The notes under the pieces: generated by a model | Told to the model about the DNA's origin: nothing | What the model saw: only the letters and a program-made list of their open reading frames with translations | The model's database searches: none | Translations under genes and position numbers: made by a program | Origin: JBEKVE01 sp049514335 | GTDB taxonomy: Bacteria; Actinomycetota; Acidimicrobiia; Acidimicrobiales; UBA8190 | Assembly (NCBI GenBank): GCA_049514335.1 | Contig: JBEKVE010000037.1 | Location: forward strand, 1-19,964 | Direction: 5' to 3' | DNA: 19,964 nt | Shown here: in pieces, positions 1-9,833 of the stretch | Numbering within the stretch: position 1 is the stretch's first letter | Layout: each line of letters opens with the position of its first letter

Positions 1-653
1 ACCACGTTGTCGAAGAACAGGGTGAACTGCTTCTCGGGCGCCACGATCTCGACGGGGATGAGCGTACGGTCGAGGCCGGGGCTGTCGAGGTCGACCACGA
101 ACAGAGACAGGCGGGCGCGGCCGGTGTCCTCGTCCACACCGGTGCGCGTCACCACCAGCACCGCCTCGGACTCATCGGCGCCCGAGATGTAGTACTTGGT
201 CCCCGACAAGCGGTAGACGTCGCCGTCGCGTCGTGCCGAGGTGGCGATGTTGTGGCTGTTCGATCCGGCGTCGGGCTCGGTGATGGCGAAGGCCATCTTG
301 AGCTCGCCCGATCCGAAGCGCGGCAGCCACGTGCTCTTCTGCTGGTCGGAGCCGAACCGGGCGATGATGGTGGCGCAGATCGCCGGTGACACCACGAGCA
401 GCAGCAGCGGGCAGCCGTTGGCGGCCAGCTCCTCGAGCACGATGGCGAGCTCGGCGATCCCCATGCCGCCGCCGCCGTACTCCTCGGGGACGTTCACGCC
501 CAGGAAGCCGCCGGCGGCGAGCTCGTTCCACAGCTCGTCCGCCCGCCCCCCCGCCCGGGCCCGCTCGGTGAAGTACTCGTGGCCGTACTTCGACGCGATG
601 CCGCGCACCGCCTCGCGCAGCATCCGTTGCTCATCGGTCTCACGGAAGTCCAT
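1..653 (-). CDS. Acyl-CoA dehydrogenase, N-terminal 217 residues (3' end beyond window)
   Basis: Flavoprotein that would oxidise an acyl-CoA to the trans-2-enoyl-CoA, passing electrons to ETF. The reading frame opens with ATG at 653, preceded by a GAGG-type ribosome site, and stays open to the window edge. The helical N-terminal domain covers roughly residues 1-115. The middle beta-domain follows, with the family signature AITEPDAGSNS at 123-133 and then the GTKYYISGAD strand at 151-160. The catalytic glutamate and C-terminal helical domain lie outside the window. The gene starts 42 nt after the AtuA-family gene and is the last visible member of the carboxylase operon. By context it could be a citronellyl-CoA-type (AtuD-like) or isovaleryl/other branched-chain acyl-CoA dehydrogenase. 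The sequence alone supports only the superfamily; the substrate is inference. Confidence 0.93.
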   Translation of the reverse strand, partial: MDFRETDEQRMLREAVRGIASKYGHEYFTERARAGGRADELWNELAAGGFLGVNVPEEYGGGGMGIAELAIVLEELAANGCPLLLLVVSPAICATIIARFGSDQQKSTWLPRFGSGELKMAFAITEPDAGSNSHNIATSARRDGDVYRLSGTKYYISGADESEAVLVVTRTGVDEDTGRARLSLFVVDLDSPGLDRTLIPVEIVAPEKQFTLFFDNV

Positions 654-695
654 GGGTCACCTCGTATGGGACGGGCCGCGTCGCAGCGCGGCGGT

Positions 696-2581
696 TCACG
701 TCGTCGACGCCGGTCGGGGTCTGCCGGTCGCCACGCCTGCACCCGGCACCTCGTCGAGCAGCGTCACGGGGATGTCCACGACGCGCGAGCGAAGGTACTC
801 GCCCAGGCTCTTGGCCTGGGGATCGGGCCGGGTGGAGGAGGCGACACCCTCTCCGAGCAGCCCGTGGATCACGAAGTTGAGCGCACCCAGGTTGGGCAGC
901 TCGAAGCGATCGATGTCGAGGTCCGACGCCTCGGGGAGCAGCAGGCGCAGGCGCTCGACCGTCAAGAGGGCCGCCAGCCAGGGATAGGCGGCGCGGTCAG
1001 GAGTCCACAGGCCCACGTTGGCGTTGCCCCCCTTGTCCCCCGAACGGGCTCCCACCACGACGCCGAGGGGGCGCCGCACCGTGTCACCGAACGCCGCCAG
1101 GGCTCGACCGGCGTCGGGTCCGGTGCCAGACCCGGCAGCGCCGTCCCCGCCGAGCCCGCCCGTGGCGGGCGTGTCGGACGGCGCAGGGGGGGCAGGGATC
1201 GTCACCCGTCGTCCGTCGCCGTGGACGACCACCTCGTCGACGACGGCACGGGGGACCAGGGTGGGCCAGAACACGCCGTAGGCGGTGCCCTCGCCCGGAG
1301 GCGCCGTCAGGTAGAAGCCGGGATAGCTCGCCAGCGCCAGCTCGGTGGCGGCGTCGGAGAAGCGCCGGCCCACCTTGGCCGGGTCGGGGTCCTTGACCGT
1401 GATGCGCAGCTGGGCGCTTGCCTGCTCGTTGGAGGGGGCGTCGGGCACGTCGGTGCGCACCAGGCGGGTGTCGTAATGGGCGAAGGACCGCGCCCCGCCC
1501 GTGCGGCGCTCCATGGTGCGCGACACGAGGGCCGCCTTCTCCTCGATGTCGAGCCCGGTGAGGACGAACGTCATGGTGTTTCTGTATCCCCCGAGGAGGT
1601 TCACCGACACCTTGAGCTGTTCGGGGGCGGGCCGGCCCCGCACGCCCGACACCCGCACGCGGTCCGGGCCCACCTGCTCGACGTGGATGGTGGAGAAGTC
1701 GGCCACCACGTCGGGGTTGGCGTAGAGCGGACCGCCGATCTCGTAGAGGAGCTGGGCGGTGACCGTCCCCACCGAGACCAGCCCGCCCGTGCCGGGGTGC
1801 TTGGTGATGACGGCGGAGCCGTCGGCGGCCATCTCGGCTACCGGGAACCCGGGGTCCTCGAGACCGGGGACCTCTCCGAAGAAGGCGTAGTTGCCTCCCG
1901 TGGTCTGCGTCCCGCACTCGATGACGTGGCCCACGACGACCGCGCCCGCCAGGCGGTCCCAGTCGGTGCGCCCCCAGCCGAAGCGCCACGCCGCCGGACC
2001 CACCACGAGCGAGGCGTCGGTGACCCGACCCGTCACCACCACGTCGGCCCCACCGGCCAACGCGTCGGCGATCCCGAATCCTCCGAGATAGGCGTTGGCG
2101 CTCACCGGCGCGCTCCCTGCCTCGGCCAGGGGGCGCCCGGTGTCGAGGTGGGCCAAGGTGTCACCGGCGGCCTGCAGCGCCCCCAGACGGTCGAGGATGT
2201 CGTCACCCTCGACGTGGGCCACCGCCACGTCGAGCCCGAGCGTGGCGGCCAGGCCGCGCAGGCGATCGGCCAGGCCGGCGGGGTTGAGCCCTCCGGCGTT
2301 CGCCACCACCTTGACGCCTTTGTCCATGCAGGTGCCGAGGACCTCCTCCATCTGCCGGTAGAAGGTGCGCGCATACCCGAGGCTCTGGTCGCGCTGGCGG
2401 GACTTCCACAAGATGAGCATGGTCAGCTCGGCCAGGTAGTCCCCGGTGAGGACGTCGACCGGTCCGCCCTCGAGCAGCTCGCGTGGCGCGCTCAGACGGT
2501 CGCCGAAGAATCCCGAGCAGTTGGCGATGCGGAGCACGTCCGCGTCGGGCCCTGTCGTCGCGGCCGGCTGCGCCAGCCCCA

Positions 2582-2582
<1 letters not shown>
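696..2582 (-). CDS. AtuA-family (acyclic terpene utilisation, DUF1446) protein
   Basis: 628-residue protein. Residues about 16-480 form the AtuA/DUF1446 region, beginning LRIANCSGFFGDRLSAPREL, with the stretches KVVANAGGLNP and VVTGRVTDASLVVGP typical of the family. From about 504 to 610 there is a second conserved C-terminal domain starting RPLGVVVGARSGDKGGNANV. The biochemical activity of AtuA proteins is not firmly established; the family is tied genetically to citronellol/geraniol degradation in Pseudomonas. I placed the start at ATG 2582 because it shares one base with the stop codon of the upstream carboxylase alpha gene (TGATG), indicating translational coupling; a longer open frame to 2978 would run back through that gene. 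The two-domain fused form is common. Family assignment is secure; the reaction is unknown. Confidence 0.9.
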
Positions 2583-4630
<2,048 letters not shown>

Positions 4631-4634
4631 GGCG

Positions 4635-6233
4635 TCACATCCGGAACACGCCGTAGCCGCGCGTGCCGTTGATGGGGGTGTTGTGGATCACCGACAGGCA
4701 CATGCCGAGCACGTGGCGGGTGTCACGCGGGTCGATGATGCCGTCGTCGTAGAGCCGGCCGGTGAGGAACAGGGGAAGCGACTCCGCCTCGATCTGCGCC
4801 TCGACCATGGCCCGCATCTCGGCGTCGGCCACTTCGTCGAATTCCTGGCCCCGTGCCGCCGCCCCCTGGCGCGCCACGATGGAGAGGACACCGGCGAGCT
4901 GTGCCGGCCCCATGACCGCCGACCGGGCATTGGGCCAGGCGAACAGGAAGCGGGGGTTGTAGGCGCGGCCGCACATGCCGTAGTTGCCCGCCCCGTAGGA
5001 GGCCCCGATGTTGACGGTGAGGTGCGGCACCTGCGAGTTGGACACGGCGTTGATCATCTTGGCGCCGTCCTTGATGATGCCCCGCTGCTCGTACTCCTTG
5101 CCCACCATGTACCCCGTGGTGTTCTGCAGGAACAGCAGCGGGGTGTCGGTCTGGTTGGCGAGCTGTATGAACTGCGTCGCCTTGTTCGACTCCTCGCTGA
5201 ACAGGACGCCGCGGTGGTTGGCGAGGACGCCGATGGGATACCCGTGGATCGACGCCCAGCCCGTCACCAGGCTCGGTCCGTACAGCGGCTTGAACTCGTC
5301 GAAGCGCGAGCCGTCCACCACGCGGGCGAGGACCTCGCGCGGGTCGAAGGGCACGCGCAGGTCGGACGACGCCACACCCAGCAGCTCGTCGGGATCGTGG
5401 AGAGGGTCGTCGGCCGGGAGCGTCGGTCCGGGCCCGTGCGTGCGCCAGTTGAGCCGGGACACGATGGCGCGGCCGATGCGGATGGCGTCGGTCTCGTCGG
5501 TGGCGAGGTAATCGGCCAGGCCGCTCACCCGGGCGTGCATCTCGGCACCGCCGAGCTCCTCGTCGTCGGACTCCTCGCCCGTTGCCATCTTCACCAGGGG
5601 CGGTCCGCCCAGGAAGACCTTCGACCTGCCCTCGATCATCACGATGTGGTCGCTCATCCCCGGCACGTACGCGCCCCCCGCCGTCGAGTTCCCGAACACG
5701 AGGGCGATGGTGGGCAGCGCCGCGGCGGAGCGCTGCGTCAGGTCGCGAAACCCGCGTCCGCCGGGGATGAAGATCTCCGACTGCGTGGGCAGGTCGGCAC
5801 CACCGGACTCCACCAGGCTGATGGAGGGCAGTCGGTTCTCGAGCGCGATGTCGGCCAGACGTGATGACTTGCGCATGGTGAAGGGATTGGTGGCCCCGCC
5901 GCGCACCGTGGGGTCGTTGGCCGAGACGAGGCACTCGACCCCGCTCACCACGCCGATGCCCGAGACGAGGCTCGCCCCTACCGTGTACTCGGTGCCCCAT
6001 GCCGCCAGGGGGGCGATCTCGAGGAACGGGGAGTCCCGGTCGAGCAGGAGCTCGACGCGCTCGTGGGCGAGCATCTTCCCCCGGGTGCGGTGCCGTTCGA
6101 CGTAGCGGGGGCCGCCGCCGCCCCTCGCCACCGCCAGCTGCTCCTCCACCTCGACCAGCGCCGCCTCCATGGCCTGGCGGTTCTGGCGGAAGACGTCTGA
6201 GGCCGGGTCGACGGAGGAGGTCAGGACAACCAT
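4635..6233 (-). CDS. Acyl-CoA carboxylase beta subunit (methylcrotonyl/geranyl-CoA carboxylase type)
   Basis: 532-residue carboxyltransferase that moves carboxyl from biotin to an enoyl-CoA. Two crotonase-fold halves are visible. The N half has VSGVECLVSANDPTVRGGA (97-115) and the oxyanion-hole stretch GNSTAGGAYVPGMSD (181-195). The C half has NTTGYMVGKEYEQRG (371-385) and GASYGAGNYGMCGRAYNPRF (410-429). The protein ends GYGVFRM, a C-terminus I associate with methylcrotonyl-CoA carboxylase beta chains and their geranyl-CoA relatives rather than propionyl/acetyl types. I chose ATG 6233, giving MVVLTSSVDP, which matches the usual N-terminus; the in-frame extension to 6434 is low-complexity and overlaps the divergent promoter region and glmU. 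It is the first gene of the minus-strand operon. MCC versus GCC cannot be settled by eye. Confidence 0.93.
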   Translation of the reverse strand: MVVLTSSVDPASDVFRQNRQAMEAALVEVEEQLAVARGGGGPRYVERHRTRGKMLAHERVELLLDRDSPFLEIAPLAAWGTEYTVGASLVSGIGVVSGVECLVSANDPTVRGGATNPFTMRKSSRLADIALENRLPSISLVESGGADLPTQSEIFIPGGRGFRDLTQRSAAALPTIALVFGNSTAGGAYVPGMSDHIVMIEGRSKVFLGGPPLVKMATGEESDDEELGGAEMHARVSGLADYLATDETDAIRIGRAIVSRLNWRTHGPGPTLPADDPLHDPDELLGVASSDLRVPFDPREVLARVVDGSRFDEFKPLYGPSLVTGWASIHGYPIGVLANHRGVLFSEESNKATQFIQLANQTDTPLLFLQNTTGYMVGKEYEQRGIIKDGAKMINAVSNSQVPHLTVNIGASYGAGNYGMCGRAYNPRFLFAWPNARSAVMGPAQLAGVLSIVARQGAAARGQEFDEVADAEMRAMVEAQIEAESLPLFLTGRLYDDGIIDPRDTRHVLGMCLSVIHNTPINGTRGYGVFRM

Positions 6234-6318
6234 GGGCCCGGGCAGGGCGTTCCTGGCGGCGCGTCGGCAGCGCCGCTGGTGGTGGTGGCGTGCGCTGTCC
6301 CCCCCGTCATGGGGTGAC

Positions 6319-6324
6319 AGACTA
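6319..6324 (-). promoter_or_regulatory. Putative -10 element (TAGTCT) of the carboxylase operon
   Basis: Read on the minus strand, TAGTCT lies 85 nt upstream of the beta-subunit start, in the 97-bp divergent gap shared with the GlmU-like gene. It fits the TAnnnT pattern found before other units in this window. No convincing -35 box is visible, and it almost abuts the glmU start on the other strand, so the two promoters would overlap. Confidence 0.35.
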
Positions 6325-6330
6325 AACCGC

Positions 6331-7443
6331 ATGCAGCAGCGGCCGCTTTCCGCAGTGGTGCTCGCCGCCGGGGAGGGGACGCGGATGCGCTCGGCGCGCC
6401 CGAAGCCCCTCCATCGGTTGTGCGGGCGACCCATGATCCTCCACGTCCTCGACGCGCTGGCCGAGTTGCGCGTGCACAGGGTGGTGGTGGTCGTCGGTCA
6501 CCGCGGGGAATGGGTGACGAAGACGCTCGTCGACCACGCCCCGAGCTCGCTCGCCATCGACTTCGTCGAGCAGCCGGCCCAGCTGGGGACGGGCGACGCC
6601 CTGGCTGTGGGGCTCACCGCACTGCCCGACGGGCTCGACGACGCCGACGGTGACGTCGTGGTGCTGCCCGGTGACACGCCCCTCGTGCGACCCCCCACCC
6701 TGGCGGCGCTGGTGCGCCACCACCGCAAGGCCGGCGCGGCGGCCACCCTGCTCACCGCCGTGCTCCCCGATCCCACCGGCTACGACCGCGTGGTGCGGGG
6801 CAAGGACGACACCGTGGTGCGCGTGGTCGAGGACGCCGAGGTGGCAGGCGACGACGAGCTGGTGGACGAGGTCGCCACCGCCATCCACTGCTTCCGCCAC
6901 ACGGTGCTGGCACCGGCCCTGCGGCGCCTGCGCCCGGTGGACCCCACCGGCGAGCATTCGCTCACGGGCATCTACGCCGTGCTGCACGACGCCGGCTACC
7001 GGGTGGAGTCGTTGGTGGTGGGCGACCCCATGGAGGCGGCGGGGGTCAACGACCGGGCCCAGTTGGCGGTCGCCGACGCCGAGCTGCGCGACCGGATCAA
7101 CGAGCGCTGGATGCGCCGTGGCGTCACCATGTGGGACCCCGAGCACACCTACGTCGATGCCGGCGCGCACCTCGAGCCGGACGTGGTGCTCCTCCCCGGC
7201 GTCGTGATCCAGGGGGAGTGCACGCTGCGGGCCGGGGCCGAGGTGGGGCCCGACTGCCACCTGGTCGACTCGGTGGTGGGCCGGGGGGCCAAGGTCACCA
7301 AGAGCACCGTGGTCCGGGCCGAGGTCGGAGACGACGCCCGGGTCGGTCCCTTCGCCGTGCTCGGGCCCGGCGCGGCGGTGGCCGAGGGCCAGGTCGTGGG
7401 CCCCTTCACCCACCTCGGAGCGGACTCGCCGGCGCTCGACTGA
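6331..7443 (+). CDS. GlmU-like nucleotidyltransferase, short form lacking the acetyltransferase half
   Basis: 370 residues against about 450-490 for bifunctional GlmU. The N-terminal pyrophosphorylase fold is clear: LAAGEGTRMRSARPKPLH at 11-28, QLGTGDA at 84-90, the metal aspartate in GDTP at 115, and GVND with the second metal ligand Asn at 240. A left-handed beta-helix starts at about 272 but stops at 370. The region that in E. coli GlmU carries Lys351, His363 and Asn386 is missing, and the Arg333 position reads Gly in GPFAVLGPG (339-347). The motif EVNSG/EINTG, whose Asn contacts the GlcNAc sugar, reads EVATA (180-184). It therefore probably transfers a nucleotide to a sugar-1-phosphate but cannot acetylate glucosamine-1-phosphate by the known mechanism. 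ATG 6331 is chosen because it starts the family N-terminus. No ribosome site is visible. It sits at the usual glmU place beside prs. Confidence 0.88.
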   Translation: MQQRPLSAVVLAAGEGTRMRSARPKPLHRLCGRPMILHVLDALAELRVHRVVVVVGHRGEWVTKTLVDHAPSSLAIDFVEQPAQLGTGDALAVGLTALPDGLDDADGDVVVLPGDTPLVRPPTLAALVRHHRKAGAAATLLTAVLPDPTGYDRVVRGKDDTVVRVVEDAEVAGDDELVDEVATAIHCFRHTVLAPALRRLRPVDPTGEHSLTGIYAVLHDAGYRVESLVVGDPMEAAGVNDRAQLAVADAELRDRINERWMRRGVTMWDPEHTYVDAGAHLEPDVVLLPGVVIQGECTLRAGAEVGPDCHLVDSVVGRGAKVTKSTVVRAEVGDDARVGPFAVLGPGAAVAEGQVVGPFTHLGADSPALD

Positions 7444-7454
7444 CGCCGCGGCCC

Positions 7455-7491
7455 GTCCCGGGAAGGCCGGGGCCAGGTCCGTGGCCGGGAC
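7455..7491. terminator. Inverted repeat in the convergent glmU-like/USP gap, possible bidirectional terminator
   Basis: GTCCCGG at 7455-7461 and CCGGGAC at 7485-7491 are perfect 7-bp inverted repeats between two convergent stop codons. An alternative inner stem GGCCA/TGGCC lies at 7471-7486. There is no T-tract on either side, so intrinsic termination is only suggested by position. Confidence 0.35.
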
Positions 7492-7917
7492 CTACGTCGT
7501 CTGCAGGATGAGCACCGAGCAGGGTGCCTGGTGGGCGACGGAGTTGGGAACACTGCCGAGCACGCGTCGCACGCCCGCCATTCCCTTGTTGCCCACCACG
7601 ATCAGATCGGCGTGCACCTGCTCGGCCACCCGCACGATGGCCTCCGAGGGGTCGCCGGTCTCGGCGTGGCCCTCGACCTGCACCCCGGCGGAACGGGCCC
7701 GCGCGCACTGGTCGTCGAGCAGAGCGTCGGCCGTCCCCCCGGGCCCCAGGGCGTCGAGGTACTCGTCGGGCACACCGGCCCCCCGCACCGCCTTGGGCCG
7801 GTACACGGTGACGATGTGCAACGTGGCCGACAGCAGCTTCGCCAGCTGGGTGGCGCCGCGCACGGCCTCACCCGCCGTCTCCGATCCGTCTGTGCCTACC
7901 ACCAGGGACGAGAACAT
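7492..7917 (-). CDS. Universal stress protein (UspA family)
   Basis: 141-residue single-domain Usp protein. It begins with the usual strand plus acidic residue (LVVGTDGS, about residues 5-12) and ends with the nucleotide-binding glycine run VVGNKGMAGVRRVLGSVPNS, the pattern seen in ATP-binding members of the family. Two in-frame ATGs exist, at 7923 and 7917. A perfect GGGAGG ribosome site (7924-7929) directly abuts the first and sits 6 nt from the second, so I chose 7917. It lies convergent to the glmU-like gene and divergent from prs, interrupting an otherwise plus-strand block. It has its own candidate promoter (TAGAGT, 7935-7940). The role is presumably stress or dormancy adaptation; no specific partner can be named. 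Confidence 0.92.
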   Translation of the reverse strand: MFSSLVVGTDGSETAGEAVRGATQLAKLLSATLHIVTVYRPKAVRGAGVPDEYLDALGPGGTADALLDDQCARARSAGVQVEGHAETGDPSEAIVRVAEQVHADLIVVGNKGMAGVRRVLGSVPNSVAHQAPCSVLILQTT

Positions 7918-7923
7918 GGACAT

Positions 7924-7929
7924 CCTCCC
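7924..7929 (-). promoter_or_regulatory. Ribosome binding site deciding the USP start
   Basis: GGGAGG on the minus strand, 6 nt before ATG 7917 and zero nt before ATG 7923. The spacing selects the downstream ATG as the start. Confidence 0.7.
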
Positions 7930-7934
7930 AGCGC

Positions 7935-7940
7935 ACTCTA
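7935..7940 (-). promoter_or_regulatory. Putative -10 element (TAGAGT) of the USP gene
   Basis: TAGAGT on the minus strand, 17 nt before the chosen start, leaving a short leader that contains the GGGAGG ribosome site. The same hexamer precedes the SurA-like gene. No clear -35 box is visible. Confidence 0.5.
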
Positions 7941-8041
7941 CCCATGCGCCGCCGACGTCCGCCGCCAGGCGGGCATGGGCAGCCGGGCGGGAGCCCCAAG
8001 CCGGGCCGGCCTGCGGTCCGTCGCCTGCGCCTGTCGCCCGC

Positions 8042-8060
8042 CGCGCCTGATCCCGGCGCG
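8042..8060. repeat. 6-bp inverted repeat overlapping the prs promoter
   Basis: CGCGCC (8042-8047) and GGCGCG (8055-8060) separated by 7 nt end 3 nt before the candidate prs -10 box, so they cover the -35/spacer region. It could be an operator or simply GC-rich chance. Confidence 0.25.
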
Positions 8061-8063
8061 CGG

Positions 8064-8069
8064 TAGCGT
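8064..8069 (+). promoter_or_regulatory. Putative -10 element (TAGCGT) of prs
   Basis: TAGCGT ends 8 nt before the ATG at 8078. The expected transcription start would fall at or next to the start codon, and there is no ribosome site in between, so the prs mRNA is likely leaderless. Confidence 0.5.
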
Positions 8070-8077
8070 GCGGACGC

Positions 8078-9049
8078 ATGGAGTTGGTCCCCCGTCGGCA
8101 CCTCGAACTCGTCTCCGGACGGTCCCACCCGGCCCTCGCCCAGGAGATCGCCGCGCATCTGGGGCTCGAGCTCGGTGGTGCCAACCTCCGTGAGTTCGCC
8201 AACGGCGAGATCCACTGCCGCTACGACGGGTCACTGCGCGGCAGCGACGTATTCATCGTGCAGACCCACTCGGGGCCGGTGAACGACGCCATCATGGAGC
8301 AGGCCATCATGATCGACGCCGCCAAGCGGGCGTCGGCCAAGCGCATCACCGCCGTGTGCCCCTACTACGGCTACTCGCGCCAGGACCGCAAGGCCACGGG
8401 ACGCGAACCCATCACCGCCAAGCTCGTCGCCGACATCCTGCAGGTGGCGGGAGCGGACCGGGTGATGAGCGTGGACCTGCACTCCGGGCAGATCCAGGGC
8501 TTCTTCGACGTCCCCTTCGACCACCTGACGGCCACGCCCGTGCTGGTGGAGGAGCTCCGCCGGCTGGGGACGAGCGATCTGGTCATCGTGGCCCCCGACG
8601 CCGGCCGCGTCCGGGTGGCCGAGCGGTTCAGCCAGCACCTCGGCGCCGACCTCGCCTTCGTCCACAAGCGCCGGCCCCGGGGCACGCACAACCAGGTCGA
8701 GGCGCTCGACGTGGTGGGTGAGGTCGAGGGCCGGCACTGCGTGCTCATCGACGACATGATCGACACCGCCGGCACCATCTGCGCCGCGGCCGAGCTGCTG
8801 TTCGAGCAGGGGGCGGCCGACGTGTCGGCCATGGCCACGCACGGGGTGCTGTCGGACCCCGCCCTCGAGCGACTGGAGAAGTCGCCGGTCAGCCGCGTCG
8901 TGGTCACCAACACCCTGCCCATCGCCGAGGAACGGCGCATCGACAAGCTCACGGTGCTGTCGGTGGCCAAGCTCATCGCCGACACCATCGACGCCGCCTT
9001 CGGGGACAAGTCGGTGTCGGAGATCTTCGGCGGCGACAACCTCACCTGA
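8078..9049 (+). CDS. prs: Ribose-phosphate pyrophosphokinase (PRPP synthetase)
   Basis: 323 residues, the normal length for class I enzymes. It makes PRPP from ribose-5-phosphate and ATP, feeding purine, pyrimidine, His, Trp and NAD synthesis, plus arabinosyl donors in some actinobacteria. Visible motifs: FANGEIHCRYDGSLRGSDVF (40-59), CPYYGYSRQDRK (94-105) with the ATP-binding flexible loop residues, VDLHSGQIQGFF (132-143) with the metal-binding histidine, APDAGRVRVAE (172-182), and the PRPP/ribose-phosphate loop VLIDDMIDTAGT (222-233). The N-terminus MELVPRRHLELVSGRSHPAL matches the family and fixes the ATG start. It lies downstream of the glmU-like gene, as is usual in actinobacteria, but here separated from it by the opposite-strand USP gene and with its own promoter-like TAGCGT. 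Confidence 0.97.
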   Translation: MELVPRRHLELVSGRSHPALAQEIAAHLGLELGGANLREFANGEIHCRYDGSLRGSDVFIVQTHSGPVNDAIMEQAIMIDAAKRASAKRITAVCPYYGYSRQDRKATGREPITAKLVADILQVAGADRVMSVDLHSGQIQGFFDVPFDHLTATPVLVEELRRLGTSDLVIVAPDAGRVRVAERFSQHLGADLAFVHKRRPRGTHNQVEALDVVGEVEGRHCVLIDDMIDTAGTICAAAELLFEQGAADVSAMATHGVLSDPALERLEKSPVSRVVVTNTLPIAEERRIDKLTVLSVAKLIADTIDAAFGDKSVSEIFGGDNLT

Positions 9050-9070
9050 GAGCGCCCCACCGGGTCGCGC

Positions 9071-9720
9071 TCAGTGGATCATCTTGACCGGGCTCCGCAC
9101 CTGCGCGGGCGAGCTCACCGTGACGAAGCCATCTCGAGCGGCTTCCATTGGTGGAACGTCCCCGAGCTCGTCGCCTGGGTAGACGCTGCCGCCCAGGGCG
9201 GGACCACGGTCGAGGTCTCGGCGGTGGTGCCGTTCACGTCGTAGGAGCCGACAGCGGGGATGTTGGTGCCGTTGCCCCCGTTGCATGTGCCCGCCGACCA
9301 CTGGTTCGGGCACACGGCGAGCGTCAGCACCGGTGTGTCCTTGCTGGCGTCGAAGGTCACGGCGAACTGATAGCTCAGTTGGGTGAAGGCGATCGTCCCC
9401 GTGTTGGTGACGGTCGCCGTCTGGATGCTGTTGGCCGTCCAGGGAGCGAGGTGGGGCTGATCGAGGCCCCCCACGTCCCGATCGTGATCCCCTCGGACCC
9501 CACCGACGTTCCCCGTTGGTGCTCGCCCTAGCCGGCGATCCCCGGTCATCGGATCAGTCGACGATCGCCTACCGGTTCGTGCCCAGCGGGGTCCGCTGCT
9601 GCTCGGTGACGGTGTACGCCAACGTGGTGGACAGCCCCTGGATGGTCTGGGCCGGAGCGGTCCCGTCGTCGGACGTCTCGGTGGCCGTGCGCCCCAGGCC
9701 CAGGGGGTTCGATCGACCAC
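9071..9720 (-). pseudogene. Frameshifted remnant(s) of secreted beta-rich protein gene(s)
   Basis: The 792-bp gap between prs and rplY holds no intact gene, but the minus strand shows stretches with protein-like composition in shifting frames. Upstream-most (about 9716-9569) is a frame ending SDDGTAPAQTIQGLSTTLAY and, after 15 more residues, TNR then TAG. About 9503-9450 reads VGSEGITIGTWGASISP in a second frame. About 9450-9205 reads TATVTNTGTIAFTQLSYQFA onward, through a Cys/Gly/Asn-rich section, in a third. About 9205-9071 ends GFVTVSSPAQVRSPVKMIH then TGA. The TVTNTG-type strand pattern resembles extracellular beta-sandwich (TasA/camelysin-like) proteins, a tentative comparison. No start codon or signal peptide remains. 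It may be two decayed tandem genes or one gene with several indels; sequencing error is possible. Confidence 0.5.
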
Positions 9721-9766
9721 GGACCAGGCCCGGATGGGGGCAATTCCTTCCTGGCGCCGGGACCTC

Positions 9767-9772
9767 TATGCT
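9767..9772 (+). promoter_or_regulatory. Putative -10 element (TATGCT) of rplY-pth
   Basis: TATGCT lies 69 nt before the rplY start, the closest match to a canonical TATAAT-like box in the window. A weak TTCCTT sits 17 nt upstream as a possible -35. It would give a leader of about 60 nt. Confidence 0.45.
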
Positions 9773-9793
9773 GTGACGCCCGGTCGACACATC

Positions 9794-9821
9794 CCGCCTG
9801 TGGGCAGGGCCCGCCCGGCGG
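9794..9821 (+). other. Hairpin in the rplY leader
   Basis: CCGCC (9794-9798) pairs with GGCGG (9817-9821), and inside it GGGC (9802-9805) pairs with GCCC (9813-9816), giving a 9-bp stem with a 3-nt bulge. It ends 6 nt before the GAGGAG ribosome site. Its place between the -10 box and the ribosome site allows a regulatory role, but GC-rich DNA forms such stems easily. Confidence 0.25.
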
Positions 9822-9827
9822 ACACCC

Positions 9828-9833
9828 GAGGAG
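9828..9833 (+). promoter_or_regulatory. Ribosome binding site of rplY
   Basis: GAGGAG with 8 nt to ATG 9842. It decides this start over the in-frame ATG at 9734, which would add residues lying upstream of the promoter-like TATGCT. Confidence 0.7.

Noticed and set aside
4635..6434. Extended 599-residue version of the carboxyltransferase starting at 6434
   Set aside because: The extra N-terminus is Arg/Ala-rich, unlike the family, and would start inside the divergent glmU-like gene. ATG 6233 gives the normal N-terminus.
6322..7413. 363-codon minus-strand frame opposite the glmU-like gene
   Set aside because: Low-complexity His/Gly/Val-rich translation with no family resemblance; a shadow of the plus-strand nucleotidyltransferase.
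7444..7491. Possible frameshift that would restore the missing GlmU C-terminus
   Set aside because: Only 48 bp remain before the convergent USP gene, and none of the downstream frames shows hexapeptide repeats or the acetyltransferase motifs. The gene is truly short here.
7918..8077. Small open frames in the USP-prs gap
   Set aside because: They overlap the promoter region, have Arg/Pro/Ala-rich shadow composition and no ribosome sites.
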